64,000 bases of DNA from Punica granatum. Taxonomy: Eukaryota; Streptophyta; Magnoliopsida; Myrtales; Lythraceae. This document shows positions 35,708 to 47,400 of this stretch, piece after piece; position 1 is the stretch's first letter; every line of letters starts with the position of its first letter. The stretch lies in the NCBI RefSeq assembly GCF_007655135.1, contig NC_045127.1, positions 40,435,538 to 40,499,537 of the forward strand, in the 5' to 3' direction. The position numbers and the translations under genes are program-made. The notes beneath the pieces were generated by a model. It was not told the origin of the DNA and ran no database searches. It worked only from the letters and a program-made list of their open reading frames with translations.

Positions 35708-37823
35708 TCTGATTCAAACAGCTTTTGTGAAAGGGAGGAGGATTTCTCATAATGTACTTCTTGCTCATAACTTAGTCAAAGGTTGCCATAATGGCTCCAT
35801 TTCCCCGAGATGCTCTGTCAAAGTGGACCTTATGAAAGCTTTCGACTCTCTTCATTGGGATTTCATCTTCTTGACATATGAGGCTATGGGTTTTCCTTCC
35901 AAGTTTGTGAAATGGATAAAAAGGTTGTGTTTCTTCTCCTTATTATTCTGTTTCAATCAATGGATCTCTGACTGGTTTTTCTCCTGGAACTAAAGGTGTG
36001 AGGCTGGGGGATTCATTGTCCCCTTACCTCTTTTTTATTGCAATGGAAGTGTTTTCTCAAATTTTAAACAAGGGTACTGAGGAGTGATGTTTGGGTTATC
36101 ACTCAAGATGTAAAGCCATCAAGCTCATGCACGCACCTTTGTTTTGCTGATGATATCTTTATTTTCACTAATGGGAGTAAGGATTCATTGCATGCTGTTA
36201 TGAGAGCTTTAAAGAAGTTTTATGGCTGGTCCGGAATTAAGGTTAACCATGATAAAACCGAGATATTTTGTGGTGGAACGGCTGAAGCTGACACTGAAGA
36301 TCTGTTGCAGTTATCTGGTTTTAAAAAGGGCTCGCTACCAGTTAAGTATCTCTGTCTTCCACTCACTCCAAAGAAGGTGTTCTTTAAGGATTGTGAGGTT
36401 TTTGACTAAGAAGATTATTAAGAGAATCAGAAGTTGGACTTCTAAGCATCTTTCTTATACAGGAAGGGTGCAACTCATTAGTTCTGTAATTTTTAGCATG
36501 TCTAACTATTGGCGTTCTCACTTTGTTCTTTCAAAGAGGGTCATAGAGTTAGTGCATTAAAAGTGTAGGGCCTTATTGTAGAAAGGATCAGACCAGCTTC
36601 ATGGAGGGGCAAAAGTTAAATGGGATGACATCTGTCGCCCAAGGAAGAGAGGGAAGGGGGGTTGCTGGGAATAAGGAATTTGGAGTTGTGGAACAAAGTT
36701 TGCATAGTAAGACATATGTGGGGTTGTGTCTTCTAGGTGCTGGATCTCTATGGGTTGGAAAATTTCTCATTCAAGACATATGTTTTTGGATACTAAAAGT
36801 TCCAAATGGTTATTCATGGAGTTGGAGGAAGTTGTTACATGCGAGACCTCTAACTAGGCCTTTTTTCCTTTACTAGTTTGGGACTAGGCAGCATACCTCA
36901 TTTTGGCATGATAATTGGTTGGCTAAATGCCCTTTATTTGCATGCTGGGACAGGTGACTTAAATGTTTCCCTACTGTTAAAGAGAATGATACTATAAGCA
37001 CCATCCTGAAGAGCGGCATTTGGAATTGGCCTCGAAGTAATGACCTGCAGGCTGCACATATACAAAGCATTGCTCAAACCCTCCAATTTGAACGCAGAGA
37101 TTGTGTAATTTTGATTCCCCGCAAATCTGGTATTTTTTGACATCTAGTGCGTGGACTTGTCTTCGACCTGTTGGGAATGTTGTACATTGGTACAAATAAG
37201 CATGGTTCTCTGGTAATATACCTAGAGCCTCATTTATGGCTTGGTTGTGAATACGCAACAGGTTGAATACTAAGTCCCGAATCAAAACCGGGGGGATTCA
37301 GGTAGGAGCTAATGAATGTGAATTATGTGACCAATTTGAAGAGAATAGGGAGCACTTGTTCTTCTCATGTCAAGTCACTGGTTCAATATGGAAGAGCATT
37401 TTGGGGGGAGTGGGATTAGATAGGCAGATTGTCGATTGGTATTCTGAGGCGAATTGGGCTTACTCTCTGGAGTGGAAGAGTCTTGATTCTACTATATCAA
37501 AATTGTTATGGACTTCCTATATTTACTGTGTTTGGAGGGAAAGGAACAATCGGGCTTTTCAAAAGTCAAGAAAGGAGATTGCTGCATCAGTTTAAGACAT
37601 AATTAGAATGGTCAGGATGAAAGTTGTATCTTTGCCTAGATTTTCCTTTAAGATCACTGGTTCGTCAGTTGGTCAAGCATTAGGGGTCTAAGTATTTTTA
37701 TTTTGATTTAGTGCATCAGTGAGTCAGTGAAATTAGTTTACTTTGAATATGTGGACTCTCTTGTAAATATTTTTTTTGAATTGAATGAAGAACTCCATTT
37801 AGCCAAAAAAAAAAAAAAACAAA
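35708..37823 (+). mobile_element. Dead LINE (L1-like) retrotransposon, 5'-truncated, with poly(A)
   Basis: Reverse transcriptase pieces appear in order but in shifting frames: GRRISHNVLLAHNLVKG and VDLMKAFDSLHWDF (35720-35870), LGDSLSPYLFFIAMEVFSQ (about 36003-36060), CFADDIFIF with the catalytic ADD (about 36135-36165), VNHDKTEIFCGG (36240-36280) and a thumb-like RIRSWTSKHLSYTGRVQL (36420-36475). A zinc-binding RVT-associated region follows (CELCDQFEENREHLFFSC, about 37318-37370). An A-rich tail lies at about 37804-37830. Frameshifts and stops throughout, and no endonuclease domain, make it inactive. Confidence 0.9.
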
Positions 37824-37834
37824 ACAAAACTGAC

Positions 37835-40176
37835 TTGGACGACCGCCAACCTAGTGCTCGCAATGATAAGCTATGCCTAATGGGTCTTCTTTGCCAAATC
37901 TGAGAGTGATGTACGTGATTCTTCCCACTCAACAACATCCATTATATCTACATCCATGAAGTCAAAGACGAAGCTGAGGATCAAAGAAAGGAAGTTGGTA
38001 GCTGCAAGGCAATATCTCTAGGAGTCATGAACCTTGTTGATGATCACACATAGGTTCATGAAGTTAGCTACAACCAATCCGAACAGCAAGATTGCATTGA
38101 AAACACGTCCTACTCATTTCTCAGTATCTGCCATTTGTGTGTGCTGGAATCGTTTGATAGCCTGCAACATTAAACGTAAACACTAAAAAGAATATAGAAA
38201 AGCATTTGTGCTTTACTTGGTCATGAGTTTGTTGCTCGTGCAATGCTTAATCACTATACCTATTTTACTTTAATTTTAATTAAATTTATAATTTTAAGAG
38301 ATTTTTAGATTTTTTTAAATTACAATCAAGATGCTTTTATTTGAAATAATTCATATGCTATTATTAAACTAATTGCAAGTAGCAGTAGTTCAATACCACA
38401 ACACTAACACATACATAAAAATGTATGTATATATACACATATATGTCCATACATATACACAAATATGTAGAGCAAAGAGAAAAAAAAGATCCATAATATT
38501 CTCGATGTTAGATATTTCAATGAAACAAATATTTCACATATTTTGTATGAAAGTTATTATAAAAGATAGATGAGAGAACACTAAATACGTATCTCTAAAA
38601 ATACTAAGCTACGTGTCAATAATATTTCAATTAACTATAAAAAGGTTAATTGGTTAACTAAACAATGAGAACCAGTTCTATTTGGTTTGATTCTTTTATC
38701 CTAAAATAATAAGTTGCAATTTGGACTTATACCCTCAAATCAAACCGAGCAACTATGTGATTCGGTTCGGTTGAGAACGGTTTCCTAAACGAAATAACGG
38801 GACCACGCCGGCCCCTACCTCATATTATTTCCTACCGTTTCAATCCACTTAAGTCACTAACTAATATAATAAATTCTTTTTCTCGAAAAAGTTTGGGGTT
38901 GTCCGACCAAGAATCACTGTGGCAACACCTTAAAAGTGCACTTCCAATGACGTGGATGAGCGACCCAACAAAGAGTAGCTTCCACAAGCTAAATCCTCTG
39001 AAAATCAGTGTGCCAAGAATGGTGCAAGCTATCCCAATATTTGTTGATATTTGCACAATCACCGTAAAACCCTTCAATCCGCTCGCCAGTACTTGCAAAA
39101 GTTCGTCTGAGGAGCCAATTTCTTGTTTGTGAAGATGTCCAAGGGAAACCACTCTAAAAGTTCATAGAGGAAACCACCGTACCAAAAACATGAGACAATC
39201 CAAATTTAGAATTAAATTTACGATTTTGTTTACCGTTGTAATTTTATTCATTATGCTAAAAAATCAGAAAAGAAAAATATATAAATAAATTGCCCGTGAC
39301 GCTCAATTGACAGCAAACAAAAGCCCTAATATTTTAGTTAACTAGAAAAGGTTAATCGGTTAACTAAACAATGAGAACCGGTTCTATACGGTTTGATTCT
39401 TTTATCCTAAAGTGCTCGGTTGCAATTTGGACTTATAACCCTCAAATCAAACAGAGCAACAATGTGATTCAGTTCGGTTGAGAATGGTATCCTAGACCAA
39501 ATAATCGGACCACGCCAGCCCTTACCTCATATTATTTCCGACCGTTTCAATCCATTTAATTCACTAACTAATATAATAAATTCTTTTGCTCGAAAAAAGC
39601 TAGGGGTCATGCCCGTAATAGAGCTCCAATTCCAAGGGCCTAGAGTGCCCAATTGAGAATTACTGCGGCAACACCTTGAAAGTGCACTCCCGATGACGTG
39701 GATGAGCAACCCAACAAAGAGTAGCCTCAGCAAACTAAATCTTCTGAAAATCAGCGTGCCAAGAATGGTGCAAGCTATCCTAATGCTTGTTGATATTTGC
39801 ACGATCACCATAAAACCCCTCAAATCCGCTTCCCAGTACTTGCAAAAGTTTTTCTGAGGAGCCAATTTCTTGCTCGTGAAGATGTCCAAGGAGAACCACT
39901 CAAAGCTCACAAGGAAACCACTGTACCTGACACATGAGAAAACCCAATTTAGGATGAAATTTACAATTTTGTTTACCCTCATAATTTTATTCATTAAGCT
40001 GAAACAGAAAAGAAAAATAAATAAATAAATAAATTACCCGTGACGCTCAGTTGACACCAAATAGAAGCCCTACTCACCACGATGGAGAGCACTAGCAAAG
40101 TGTGCGCAAGGTCGCATGGGTTCTTGTCCGGCAAGCCACTTAATAAAGAGAGTTGGATAGGGATCCAATTATACAT
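37835..40176 (-). pseudogene. Unidentified membrane-protein pseudogene with internal duplication
   Basis: Minus-strand coding-like pieces, in gene order: NWIPIQLSLLSGLPDKNPCD (about 40170-40080), YSGFLVSFEWFSLDIFTSKK followed by hydrophobic segments ending LFVGLLIHVIGSALSRCC (about 39925-39660), a second copy of that exon (about 39170-38920), and FNAILLFGLVVANFMNLCVI (about 38090-38030) leading to a C-terminal acidic stretch. Several hydrophobic segments suggest a multi-spanning membrane protein. The last piece has two in-frame stops and the second exon copy is frameshifted. I do not recognise the family. One exon and its flank are tandemly duplicated with a period near 707 bp (about 38640-39180 and 39347-39930). 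Confidence 0.6.
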
Positions 40177-40179
40177 ATA

Positions 40180-41900
40180 ATTTGCATATATACATATAAT
40201 TTTTTAAAAAATATTGATACATATTAAAGTTTGCCTTCATAACATTATATCACTTAAAGTTTTTGTTGCTCTTGTCTTCTTGTTCTTCTGATCTCTCTCT
40301 ATCTCCTCAGTTTTTCACTTCTCCAGTCTTTCTATGTGAATTATTTTATTCTCAGTTTTTTACTTCTCCAGTCTTTCTATGTGAACTATTTTATTGCGTT
40401 CATCCTAATTTGATTATTAAAAGAAAAATGCACTTAACTATAGTTTCAATATGAGATTTTGATACTTTAGTTTAAACTGCCATTAGTTAGGTCATATTTA
40501 TGTTATATCTGAGATATATTTAATTTGCATTTGGTTTGAAAGTCACAGTATACTAGGCGAACTGTCCTGCGCATATACTCGAGTTAGAGGTATATTATGA
40601 CCAATCAAATTTTCTTCTTCCTCCTATTATTATTAATATTATAGTTTAAGAAAATTTCAAAGTGTATCTGACCTAAGCGAGACATTTTTTTTCTCTTCAA
40701 TTAAAAAGTTCATTTTTTCCGAGGACATCCAACCCTAACTTGCATAGATTGAATTATGCTTTCCACTTTCATATGAGGTAATTCCCGACCAGCATGATCA
40801 ATGTACTCATGGAAAATTGTGAAACCACTTGATATTCATCTCTTCGAAAAAAATACAATAGTTTTTTTAATCGTATGATCAATAAAGCAAAATATTATGT
40901 ATAGCTCTATAATTGAAAGTAGTAATAAGACATCAATCGATGGATGAAATTCTGTCTTTAACAGCAAAATACAATAGTGACTCCCACTCTCAAGTTATTT
41001 TATAGTGCAATTTCACTGCCTTGCCCGTATCAGAGCAACTATACTCAACATCACAATATTATTCATTTCTCTTGGAAAAGATAATGAATTGTAACATAAT
41101 ATTATTCTATTTAGCCAATTTATTATATTTTAGTCTATTGTCTTTCTATGAGTATATGTCTTTTCAGTTTCAGAAGCGACGTGACAACACTACAATCCGT
41201 CACTTATCACATTTTTATTGGTGACACAGGAAAGGTCACGCAACGAAAAACTTCCTTCATCCTATGTGGCGCTCCTTATGTCTCGTTCCAGCTTTTATTA
41301 TTTTATATAGACTCTCATCAAGAGATCACCAATTAACGAAGAATTTTCGAAGTTGGAGTCCTTCAGCCTTCCCCAAAGTGTTTGGCATACGACCCTTTCC
41401 TCTTTTAATGAAGCATTCACTAAATTAACGAAGTGATGGCATCTTGATGGTGTCAGACATTTTCTTTTTTTAACGGGCTATCCAACGAATCAACGAAGAG
41501 ATCAATAAAGATCCTTTGCGAATTAACGGGACAATGGGCCATTAGGCACATCACATGTTGCTATTTAAAGAAGAGATCGCGACATGCAATCATTCTCAAT
41601 TTCATCGAGGGGCTCATTTCTTTCTCTTGACTTATGACCATAATCCATAGCATGTCACGTTATACAGTCCTGCATATGTTTTTTTTTTTTTTGCGAGTTA
41701 TTGAACCTCAGTCATATTAGCTAAAGTTGATTTCATAACCTTGCAAGGGATCAAGTCATAACATATTTCAGGTTAAAACTTTTTTTTTTTTGGTGCGTCT
41801 GAACCTTAGCCATTTTAGCTAAGACTACTTACTTACCTTAGTAAGGGATCAACTCATTACGTAGTTCATTTAGAAAAACAAAAAAAAAACAAAATTCAGG
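40180..41900. other. Intergenic, no gene seen
   Basis: A short tandem repeat of about 60 bp (tcagtttttcacttctccagtctttctatgtga-style units) lies at about 40308-40395. T runs followed by the related phrases gaacctcagtcatattagctaa and gaaccttagccattttagctaa occur at about 41690 and 41810. No protein recognised. Confidence 0.45.
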
Positions 41901-41926
41901 TGTGATTCTCCTTCATTTGCAAGATC

Positions 41927-42612
41927 TCAACTGAGGGCTTTGTATCTTATTCTCAGACAAGGGATGTTTGTGCCTTTGCGCTTGATCCGGTGCAGGGTTT
42001 CAAGTGAGGGCTTGAGCAGCTTGCTCTCAATTGAGGGAGGTTTGTGGATCACTTGGGCCTTTAGGCTTGAAGCTAATGTAGGGCCTCGAGCGATGGCTTG
42101 CATTCTCTTTGAAGAGTGCCTATTGATCATCGGGGCCTTTGACACTTGAGTCCGATGAATCCTTGGTAAAGTCCTCCAGGTCTTTGAGGAAACTAGGAAT
42201 CTCAACTTCTATAGAAGTTCTCCAGGTCTAGTAACTCATTTGATATTGTAATTGAATCGGCATTTACCATAAGAACTTGCTCACTATTAGTTTCAGTGGG
42301 AGATTTGCCCCTTTCGAAACTCAGCTCCATGACGTGGGCACGTGTCGCCAATTCCCTAAAGGTGCATGGTTTAAGTCCTTGTAGGATGTATCATAGGCCC
42401 CAATGTATTCCTTGAATGCATATGTCGATTGTCGAAGCCTCCGACAAATGATCCTTATAGTTGGTTTTGAAACTTAGCTCCATGTTATGGGCACGTGTCG
42501 CCAATTCCTCAAAGGTGCATGGTTTATGTCCTTGCAGATGTAACATAAGCCCCAATGTATTCATTGAATGCACAGATTGCCGAAGCCTCCAACAAATGAT
42601 CCTTACAGTCGA
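41927..42612 (-). pseudogene. Gypsy (Ty3) gag remnant with a tandem duplication
   Basis: On the minus strand, ICIQGIHWGL and KPCTFEELATRAHNMELSF match a motif common in plant Ty3/Gypsy gag. The piece occurs twice: about 42466-42612 and 42315-42465. The two share ctccatg, gggcacgtgtcgccaattcc, aaaggtgcatggttta, ccccaatgtattc and aacaaatgatcctta or close variants. Further minus-strand frames to 41927 (EALH, IPCLRIRYKALS) may be downstream gag. Frames are interrupted, so it is non-functional. Confidence 0.7.
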
Positions 42613-42619
42613 GGCTTAA

Positions 42620-43576
42620 GTTTCTCCACAGTTGGATATAATCTCATGAGTTCAATCATACACACTATTTGCCTAGTACTGTAAAATCTATTAGGGAATT
42701 AATGCTCCTACTGTTGCCAGCTGTCAATTGATCCAGGTTAGAGATCAGTGTACCAGTCAAAATCATTCTCTTTTAATGAATGAACAAACTACTTCACTAG
42801 TAGATTTCCTTCGGTTCCAGCAATATTAGAGGTTTCCATGCGTCAACACCCCATTTTGATCTACCAGCTCTAGAAGGGTAAAATCGTTATTTATATCATT
42901 CCATCGGAATGAAGTATTTTCAATTGATTGCTCGAGCATTCACGATTTTTGCAAATGGGGCATTTTCCTAATTCTAAGCCAATTTTTCATTTTTTCGAAA
43001 AAAAAATATTATACGGGACATCTTTGGATTTCACATGTATCAACTTAAATTTTCAAATCCGGAACAAAACTCGAGGCCGAAAAAAATATTTTTCTGCGCA
43101 ACATTGATCCCTAAATTTTTCTAAACGCAATGGTGGTTTCGGATCATTTTTCTGATACCCAATTCAAAAGGCAAGAATTTCGGGTCTTACACTCATTAAT
43201 TTCAATTTTACAAAATTCGGGATAATATTTAGGACTGAGAAAATATTTTTCCGCATAATACCGATTCTTGAATTTGTTCAAGAGTATTTTCAGATCAATT
43301 TTCAAATCATTTTCCGAATATCTAATTTTAAAGATAGAATTTCGAAATTAATATGACAATTACGATTGACGCATGTCGGAGGTTCGATGTCGACTTTTAT
43401 CTAGACTCGATTTCCGTCGACGCAAATTGGAATTCCCATGAAGCCGGTTATATTTCGAATTTCGAAATTTCGAAATTTTCATTTCGAAAATATCCACTGA
43501 TTCCGAGAAATCAATTTATCGATCGTTGGATGCCCGTACGAATAGTGTATATATATATATATGTAAAAAAATAACG

Positions 43577-43608
<32 letters not shown>

Positions 43609-44040
43609 AGGTCAATGAACAGATGGCAGTCAACCCCCATGATCTGTCGGCCAAGTTTCTTCATTTCCTTTTCTTTTTCTTTTTTTTCTTTCATTTCTTT
43701 CGTCTTCTTGCTTTGCAGGTACCTGCAACTTGGGCGAACCCATGTCCTGCCCCTCCTCTGCATATCATGACAGCAGCTCCATCGATCATTAGAATTCGCA
43801 TCATCTTCTACTTCACGGCAAACCCATACGGACGGAACCAACCATTTCTTCTTTTCCATTTTCCTTTCCTTTCGTTTTTTTTTCCTCTTCCTGTCTTTTG
43901 GTGCTTCTACAGTCGGCTATCCAGGTTGAAGCCCATGCCCTGCATCCTCTGCAACATGCGACCATCAACCTCATCTTTTCTCTCCATTTCGAAGCCATCA
44001 ACAAACCAGCTAATCCCCCTCTCTCTCTTTTCTCTCAGAA

Positions 44041-44074
<34 letters not shown>

Positions 44075-44272
44075 TTCTCTTTCTCTTTGGCTCGGGCAAA
44101 TAGCGGGAAGGGAAAAAAAAAAGAAATCAGAACAGAGAGCAGACGGGAAAAAAAAAAAGGGAAAGAGAACAGAACAGAAAGAGGGGAGCTCACCATCTAG
44201 TTTTTCCCTCAACTCACATTCACCTGGCTTCTCCTCTCACAGCTCACAGAACCCTTTCCCCGAGCTCACACA
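42620..44272. other. Retroelement-like debris and C/T-rich low-complexity sequence
   Basis: No functional gene. GAA microsatellite at about 43575-43607, CT microsatellite at about 44038-44095, and a TATA-like tract at about 43545-43562. Two loosely related segments contain cccatgtcctgcccctcctctgca (43740) and cccatgccctgcatcctctgca (43930). The long open frames over 43623-44408 are produced by low-complexity sequence and are not supported as a gene. The GC-richer, CT-rich sequence continues after the hAT-like insertion. Confidence 0.45.
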
Positions 44273-44649
44273 ATTTCACCGTGGTTATCAGAATCGTGAT
44301 TCGAATTGTAAAATCGTACAATTCTACGATTCGAGGGAGGGTAACCGATTTCGAATCTATGGGCTGAGTCTAGGACGTAGAATCGAGGGTGAATCGGGCC
44401 CAGAATAGCGGACTCGATTTTACGATTCTGGATTTAGCCCAGACGCGAGAGAAGCTCAGCTCAAAGTTGGGCCCTCGGGCGAAGGCCATACCAAAGTCGG
44501 GCCGAAGCCCAACCCATAGCCCAACGGCCTTATTTCCACCCCTTTCCCTTTCTTCTTCACCAAATCACCAACATTTGCCCTTTTCTTCTAATCTTCCAGA
44601 CTCCATTGCTCATTTCTTCTTCATTGATCGACGAATTTACCCTAATCCT

Positions 44650-44920
44650 CCCTCCGACCAGGTACTTTCTCCGTCCGAGTTTCGACCAGACCAGGTAGAG
44701 CCTTGTCTCGTTGTGCCCGAGCTTCGACCATCGAGCTTCGACCAGACCAGGTAAGAGTATTGTTGTGCCTTGAGCTTCGACCGTCCGACTTCGACCAGAC
44801 CAGGTAGAGTCTTGCTCTGCCCGAGTTTCGACCATCCGAGCTTTCGACTAACCCTGCCTAAGCTTTGACAGACCCTGCCCAAGCTTCGACCGTGGGAGCT
44901 TTGATTAGACCAGGTAATGC
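44650..44920 (+). repeat. Minisatellite of about 25-60 bp units, each ending in a splice-donor-like motif
   Basis: The phrase gagcttcgacca/gtccgacttcgacc followed by agaccaggtagag or agaccaggtaagag repeats imperfectly. accaggta occurs near 44659, 44693, 44748, 44802 and 44912. Each matches the plant 5' splice-site consensus CAG then GTA. It lies inside the hAT-like element, just downstream of a leader-like stretch. Confidence 0.7.
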
Positions 44921-45301
44921 GAATCATCGTGAGTCGTTCTTGGGTAGTGCGCATCTTCTAAATGTTTTGCTGCTAGTGCTGCTTGTAGAAGATTATCTCA
45001 GTTTCAAGTGGATAAATTCTATTTGCATTCAGAATTGAGTGTCAAATGGAGCAAAGAAATAAAATGTTTGTGTACGATGAAGCTGTCCAAATGCTTTAAT
45101 CAGTGATTGGGATATGTTTCTCTAGATTGGTACTCATACTCTCATCTATTATCTCAATTGAAAAGCGGCTCACGGAAAAAGTGTTTTGATTCGATTCGAT
45201 TCTTTTAGAAAAAGAACCTTCATTCTATTGTTGGTTTGTTAGTTTGTAGTGAACAAATATTGATTTTTTTTCTAAGAAAAGTATGCTACATATATATATA
45301 T

Positions 45302-46164
45302 GGGTAAATTGCACCGGTGGTCCAAAATGTTTTACAAATATTTCATGATGGTCCAAAAAGTTTTTTTCGCTACATGATGGTACAAAATGTTTCAAAGTTG
45401 TTTCATGATGGTACAAACCGTCAACTCAAGCTTGACGTCGTCAAGCCGACGTTGACGTGGCTACTACGTGTCACCTCCTTGCTAAAGTGGCCGAAAAATT
45501 TTAAATAATTCTAAAATTTTAAACTTTTAATTTAAAATTTTAAATAATTTTAATATTAAATTTTAAATAATTTTAATATTAAATTTAAATTTTTATAAAA
45601 TTATTTAAAATTATTTTTAAAAATAAAAAAAATTATTTAAAATTTTTTAAAAAAAATTAATTTTTTTAAAAAAATTGAATTTTAAAAAAAATTAAATTTG
45701 TTAAAAATAATTTTAAGATTTTCAAAATTTTAAAATAATTTTTTTATTTTTTTTTCTAAATTTTTACTCTTTTTTGTATTTTTATATTTTTAAAAAAAAT
45801 TTAAAAATTTTAAATTTTTTAAAAATGATTTTCAAATTTTCAAAATTTTAAAATATTTTTTATTTTTTTCAAAATTTTTACTCTTTTTTTTGTATTTTTT
45901 TAATTATTTTTTGTATTTTTTTGGACTTTTTAAAATTTTATTTTGTCTTAAATGACGTGGCGCACTATGATTGGTTCCACATAATAAAAGTGACACATAG
46001 GACGCATCACGTCAGCAAAATGTTAATGGCGTCAGCTCGAGTTGACGGTTTGTACCATCATGAAACAACTTTGAAACATTTTGTACCATCATGTAGCGAA
46101 AAAAACTTTTTGGACCATCATGAAACATTTGTAAAATATTTTGAACTACCGATGCAATTTACCC
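45302..46164. mobile_element. Foldback MITE nested in the hAT-like element
   Basis: Left end gggtaaattgcaccggtggt and right end (reverse complement) gggtaaattgcatcggtagt begin inverted repeats of about 130 bp. These repeatedly contain ttcatgatgg and caaaatgttt. Flanks are tatatatat on both sides, consistent with a 9-bp Mutator-type duplication but uninformative because of low complexity. The core (about 45495-45940) is almost purely A and T, and tgacgtggc motifs border it on both sides. No transposase. Apparent short proteins on both strands are the repeat read in frame. Confidence 0.85.
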
Positions 46165-46295
46165 TATATATATATATATACTTTTTTTAATTAAAGGTAG
46201 AATCTTACGATTCACGATTTGAATTACGATTCACGATTCGACAACCCTCGATCGATTCTAAGTAGAATCGCGATTCTAACAATCTTGATTTCACC

Positions 46296-47400
46296 CTCAG
46301 CTCCCTCTCAACATTCCCCTTCAGCTGTTGTCCTCGCCCTCAGCTCACTTCCGATCATCTCATCTCACCAGTCCCTCAGCTAACTCCCCGACAACCTCTC
46401 AGCTCAACTCTCTCACCAAAATCTGCCTCAACTCGACCTTTCCCCTCAGCTCGTTCTCTTAGACACCGAGGTCCCCCCAGCTCGCTCTCTCTCTCACAGT
46501 TCCCAGCTCACCCTCTTGGACCCGAGCTTAACTTATGACCATATCACCCGTCTCTCTCTCCTACTACTAAGCACCATGGCCTCACACCCTCTCCTTGACC
46601 AGCAAACATCCTAGATCATCACCTTGAGCACTGTCACCACTTGTGCATCCATCACCACCATCAGTTATTGTCTCTGTAGCTCTCTAAGCTCTCTTCTCCT
46701 TTCTAAAGAATGACACCAGCATGGACAAACAAAGAGCAGCCAGCCTCTCCCTCTGATGATGCACACACAATTCAAAATAGACGACCAGTCAGGCCCAGAC
46801 TACTCCCTGAGCCTCCTGCTTGTCTCCCCTCTTCGTAGTCACTGCTATTGGTGTCGATCTCCTACCCTCCTCTGAGCCCTCTGTGCAGCCATTACTTCCC
46901 TCGAGTTGTTTCATTGCTGCTGCCCCTCCTTTTCTACTTGAAATGGTCACTTCTATTTTGCAGCATTTCTGTTGTCTGTCGATGCTTTGTTTTCTTGTAG
47001 ATCATTGTCCCAACTCCCGAAGCTATGTTGTTGTTGTTCGGTCTCCATTTAGACTCCGATATCACGCTGTTGTTGGGGCTTATTCCAAGGTCGCTACGGA
47101 GCTGCCATTCCTTCCTGGGCCCCTTGCCGTTGCCGGATCGATGTTGTTGTTACTGTGCTGCCCTCATGACGCTCTGAAGCCACTGTCCAGATCGCCTCCA
47201 TGTAGTTATAGCTGCTTTGTTGCATTTTTGGGCTCTCCGTTTTGCAGGTTGGAATGCACCTAAATAGCATTTGCATGTGTCGGTTCAAGGAAAGCTCAAA
47301 GGCTTGTGTGATTCCTTCAGGCACAAGCACGGAAGAGGTGATTGACTCAAGCTCAGTGGCCTGACTAGGGCTCTTCCATTGCATAATTTTGTCGATGACG
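46296..47400. other. C/T-rich sequence, unresolved
   Basis: Continues the CT-rich, cagctca-containing sequence from the other side of the hAT-like insertion. The 147-codon frame at 46820-47263 reads mostly Ser, Pro, Cys and Leu and matches no protein I know. Probably leader or LTR sequence of an old retroelement. Confidence 0.4.

Larger units (their letters stand above)
44281..46287. mobile_element. hAT-like element, 2007 bp, with 8-bp target duplication
   Basis: The octamer atttcacc lies at 44273-44280 and again at 46288-46295. Element ends are imperfect inverted repeats: left tatcagaatcgtgattc, right (reverse complement) tgttagaatcgcgattc, with further gattcgaattg/cgattctac-type motifs inward. 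An 8-bp duplication is the hallmark of hAT transposons. The flanks rejoin as the same cagctca/ctcacc-rich sequence, showing a clean insertion. No transposase is present. The left part looks like the 5' leader of an autonomous hAT, and the right part is occupied by a second foldback element (45302-46164). Confidence 0.82.

Noticed and set aside
43623..44408. 261-codon open frame on the + strand
   Set aside because: It is mostly translated CT-repeat and other low-complexity sequence and crosses the hAT insertion boundary at 44281. No protein resemblance.
46820..47263. 147-codon open frame
   Set aside because: Ser/Pro/Cys/Leu-rich with no domain. Lies in C/T-rich repeat debris.
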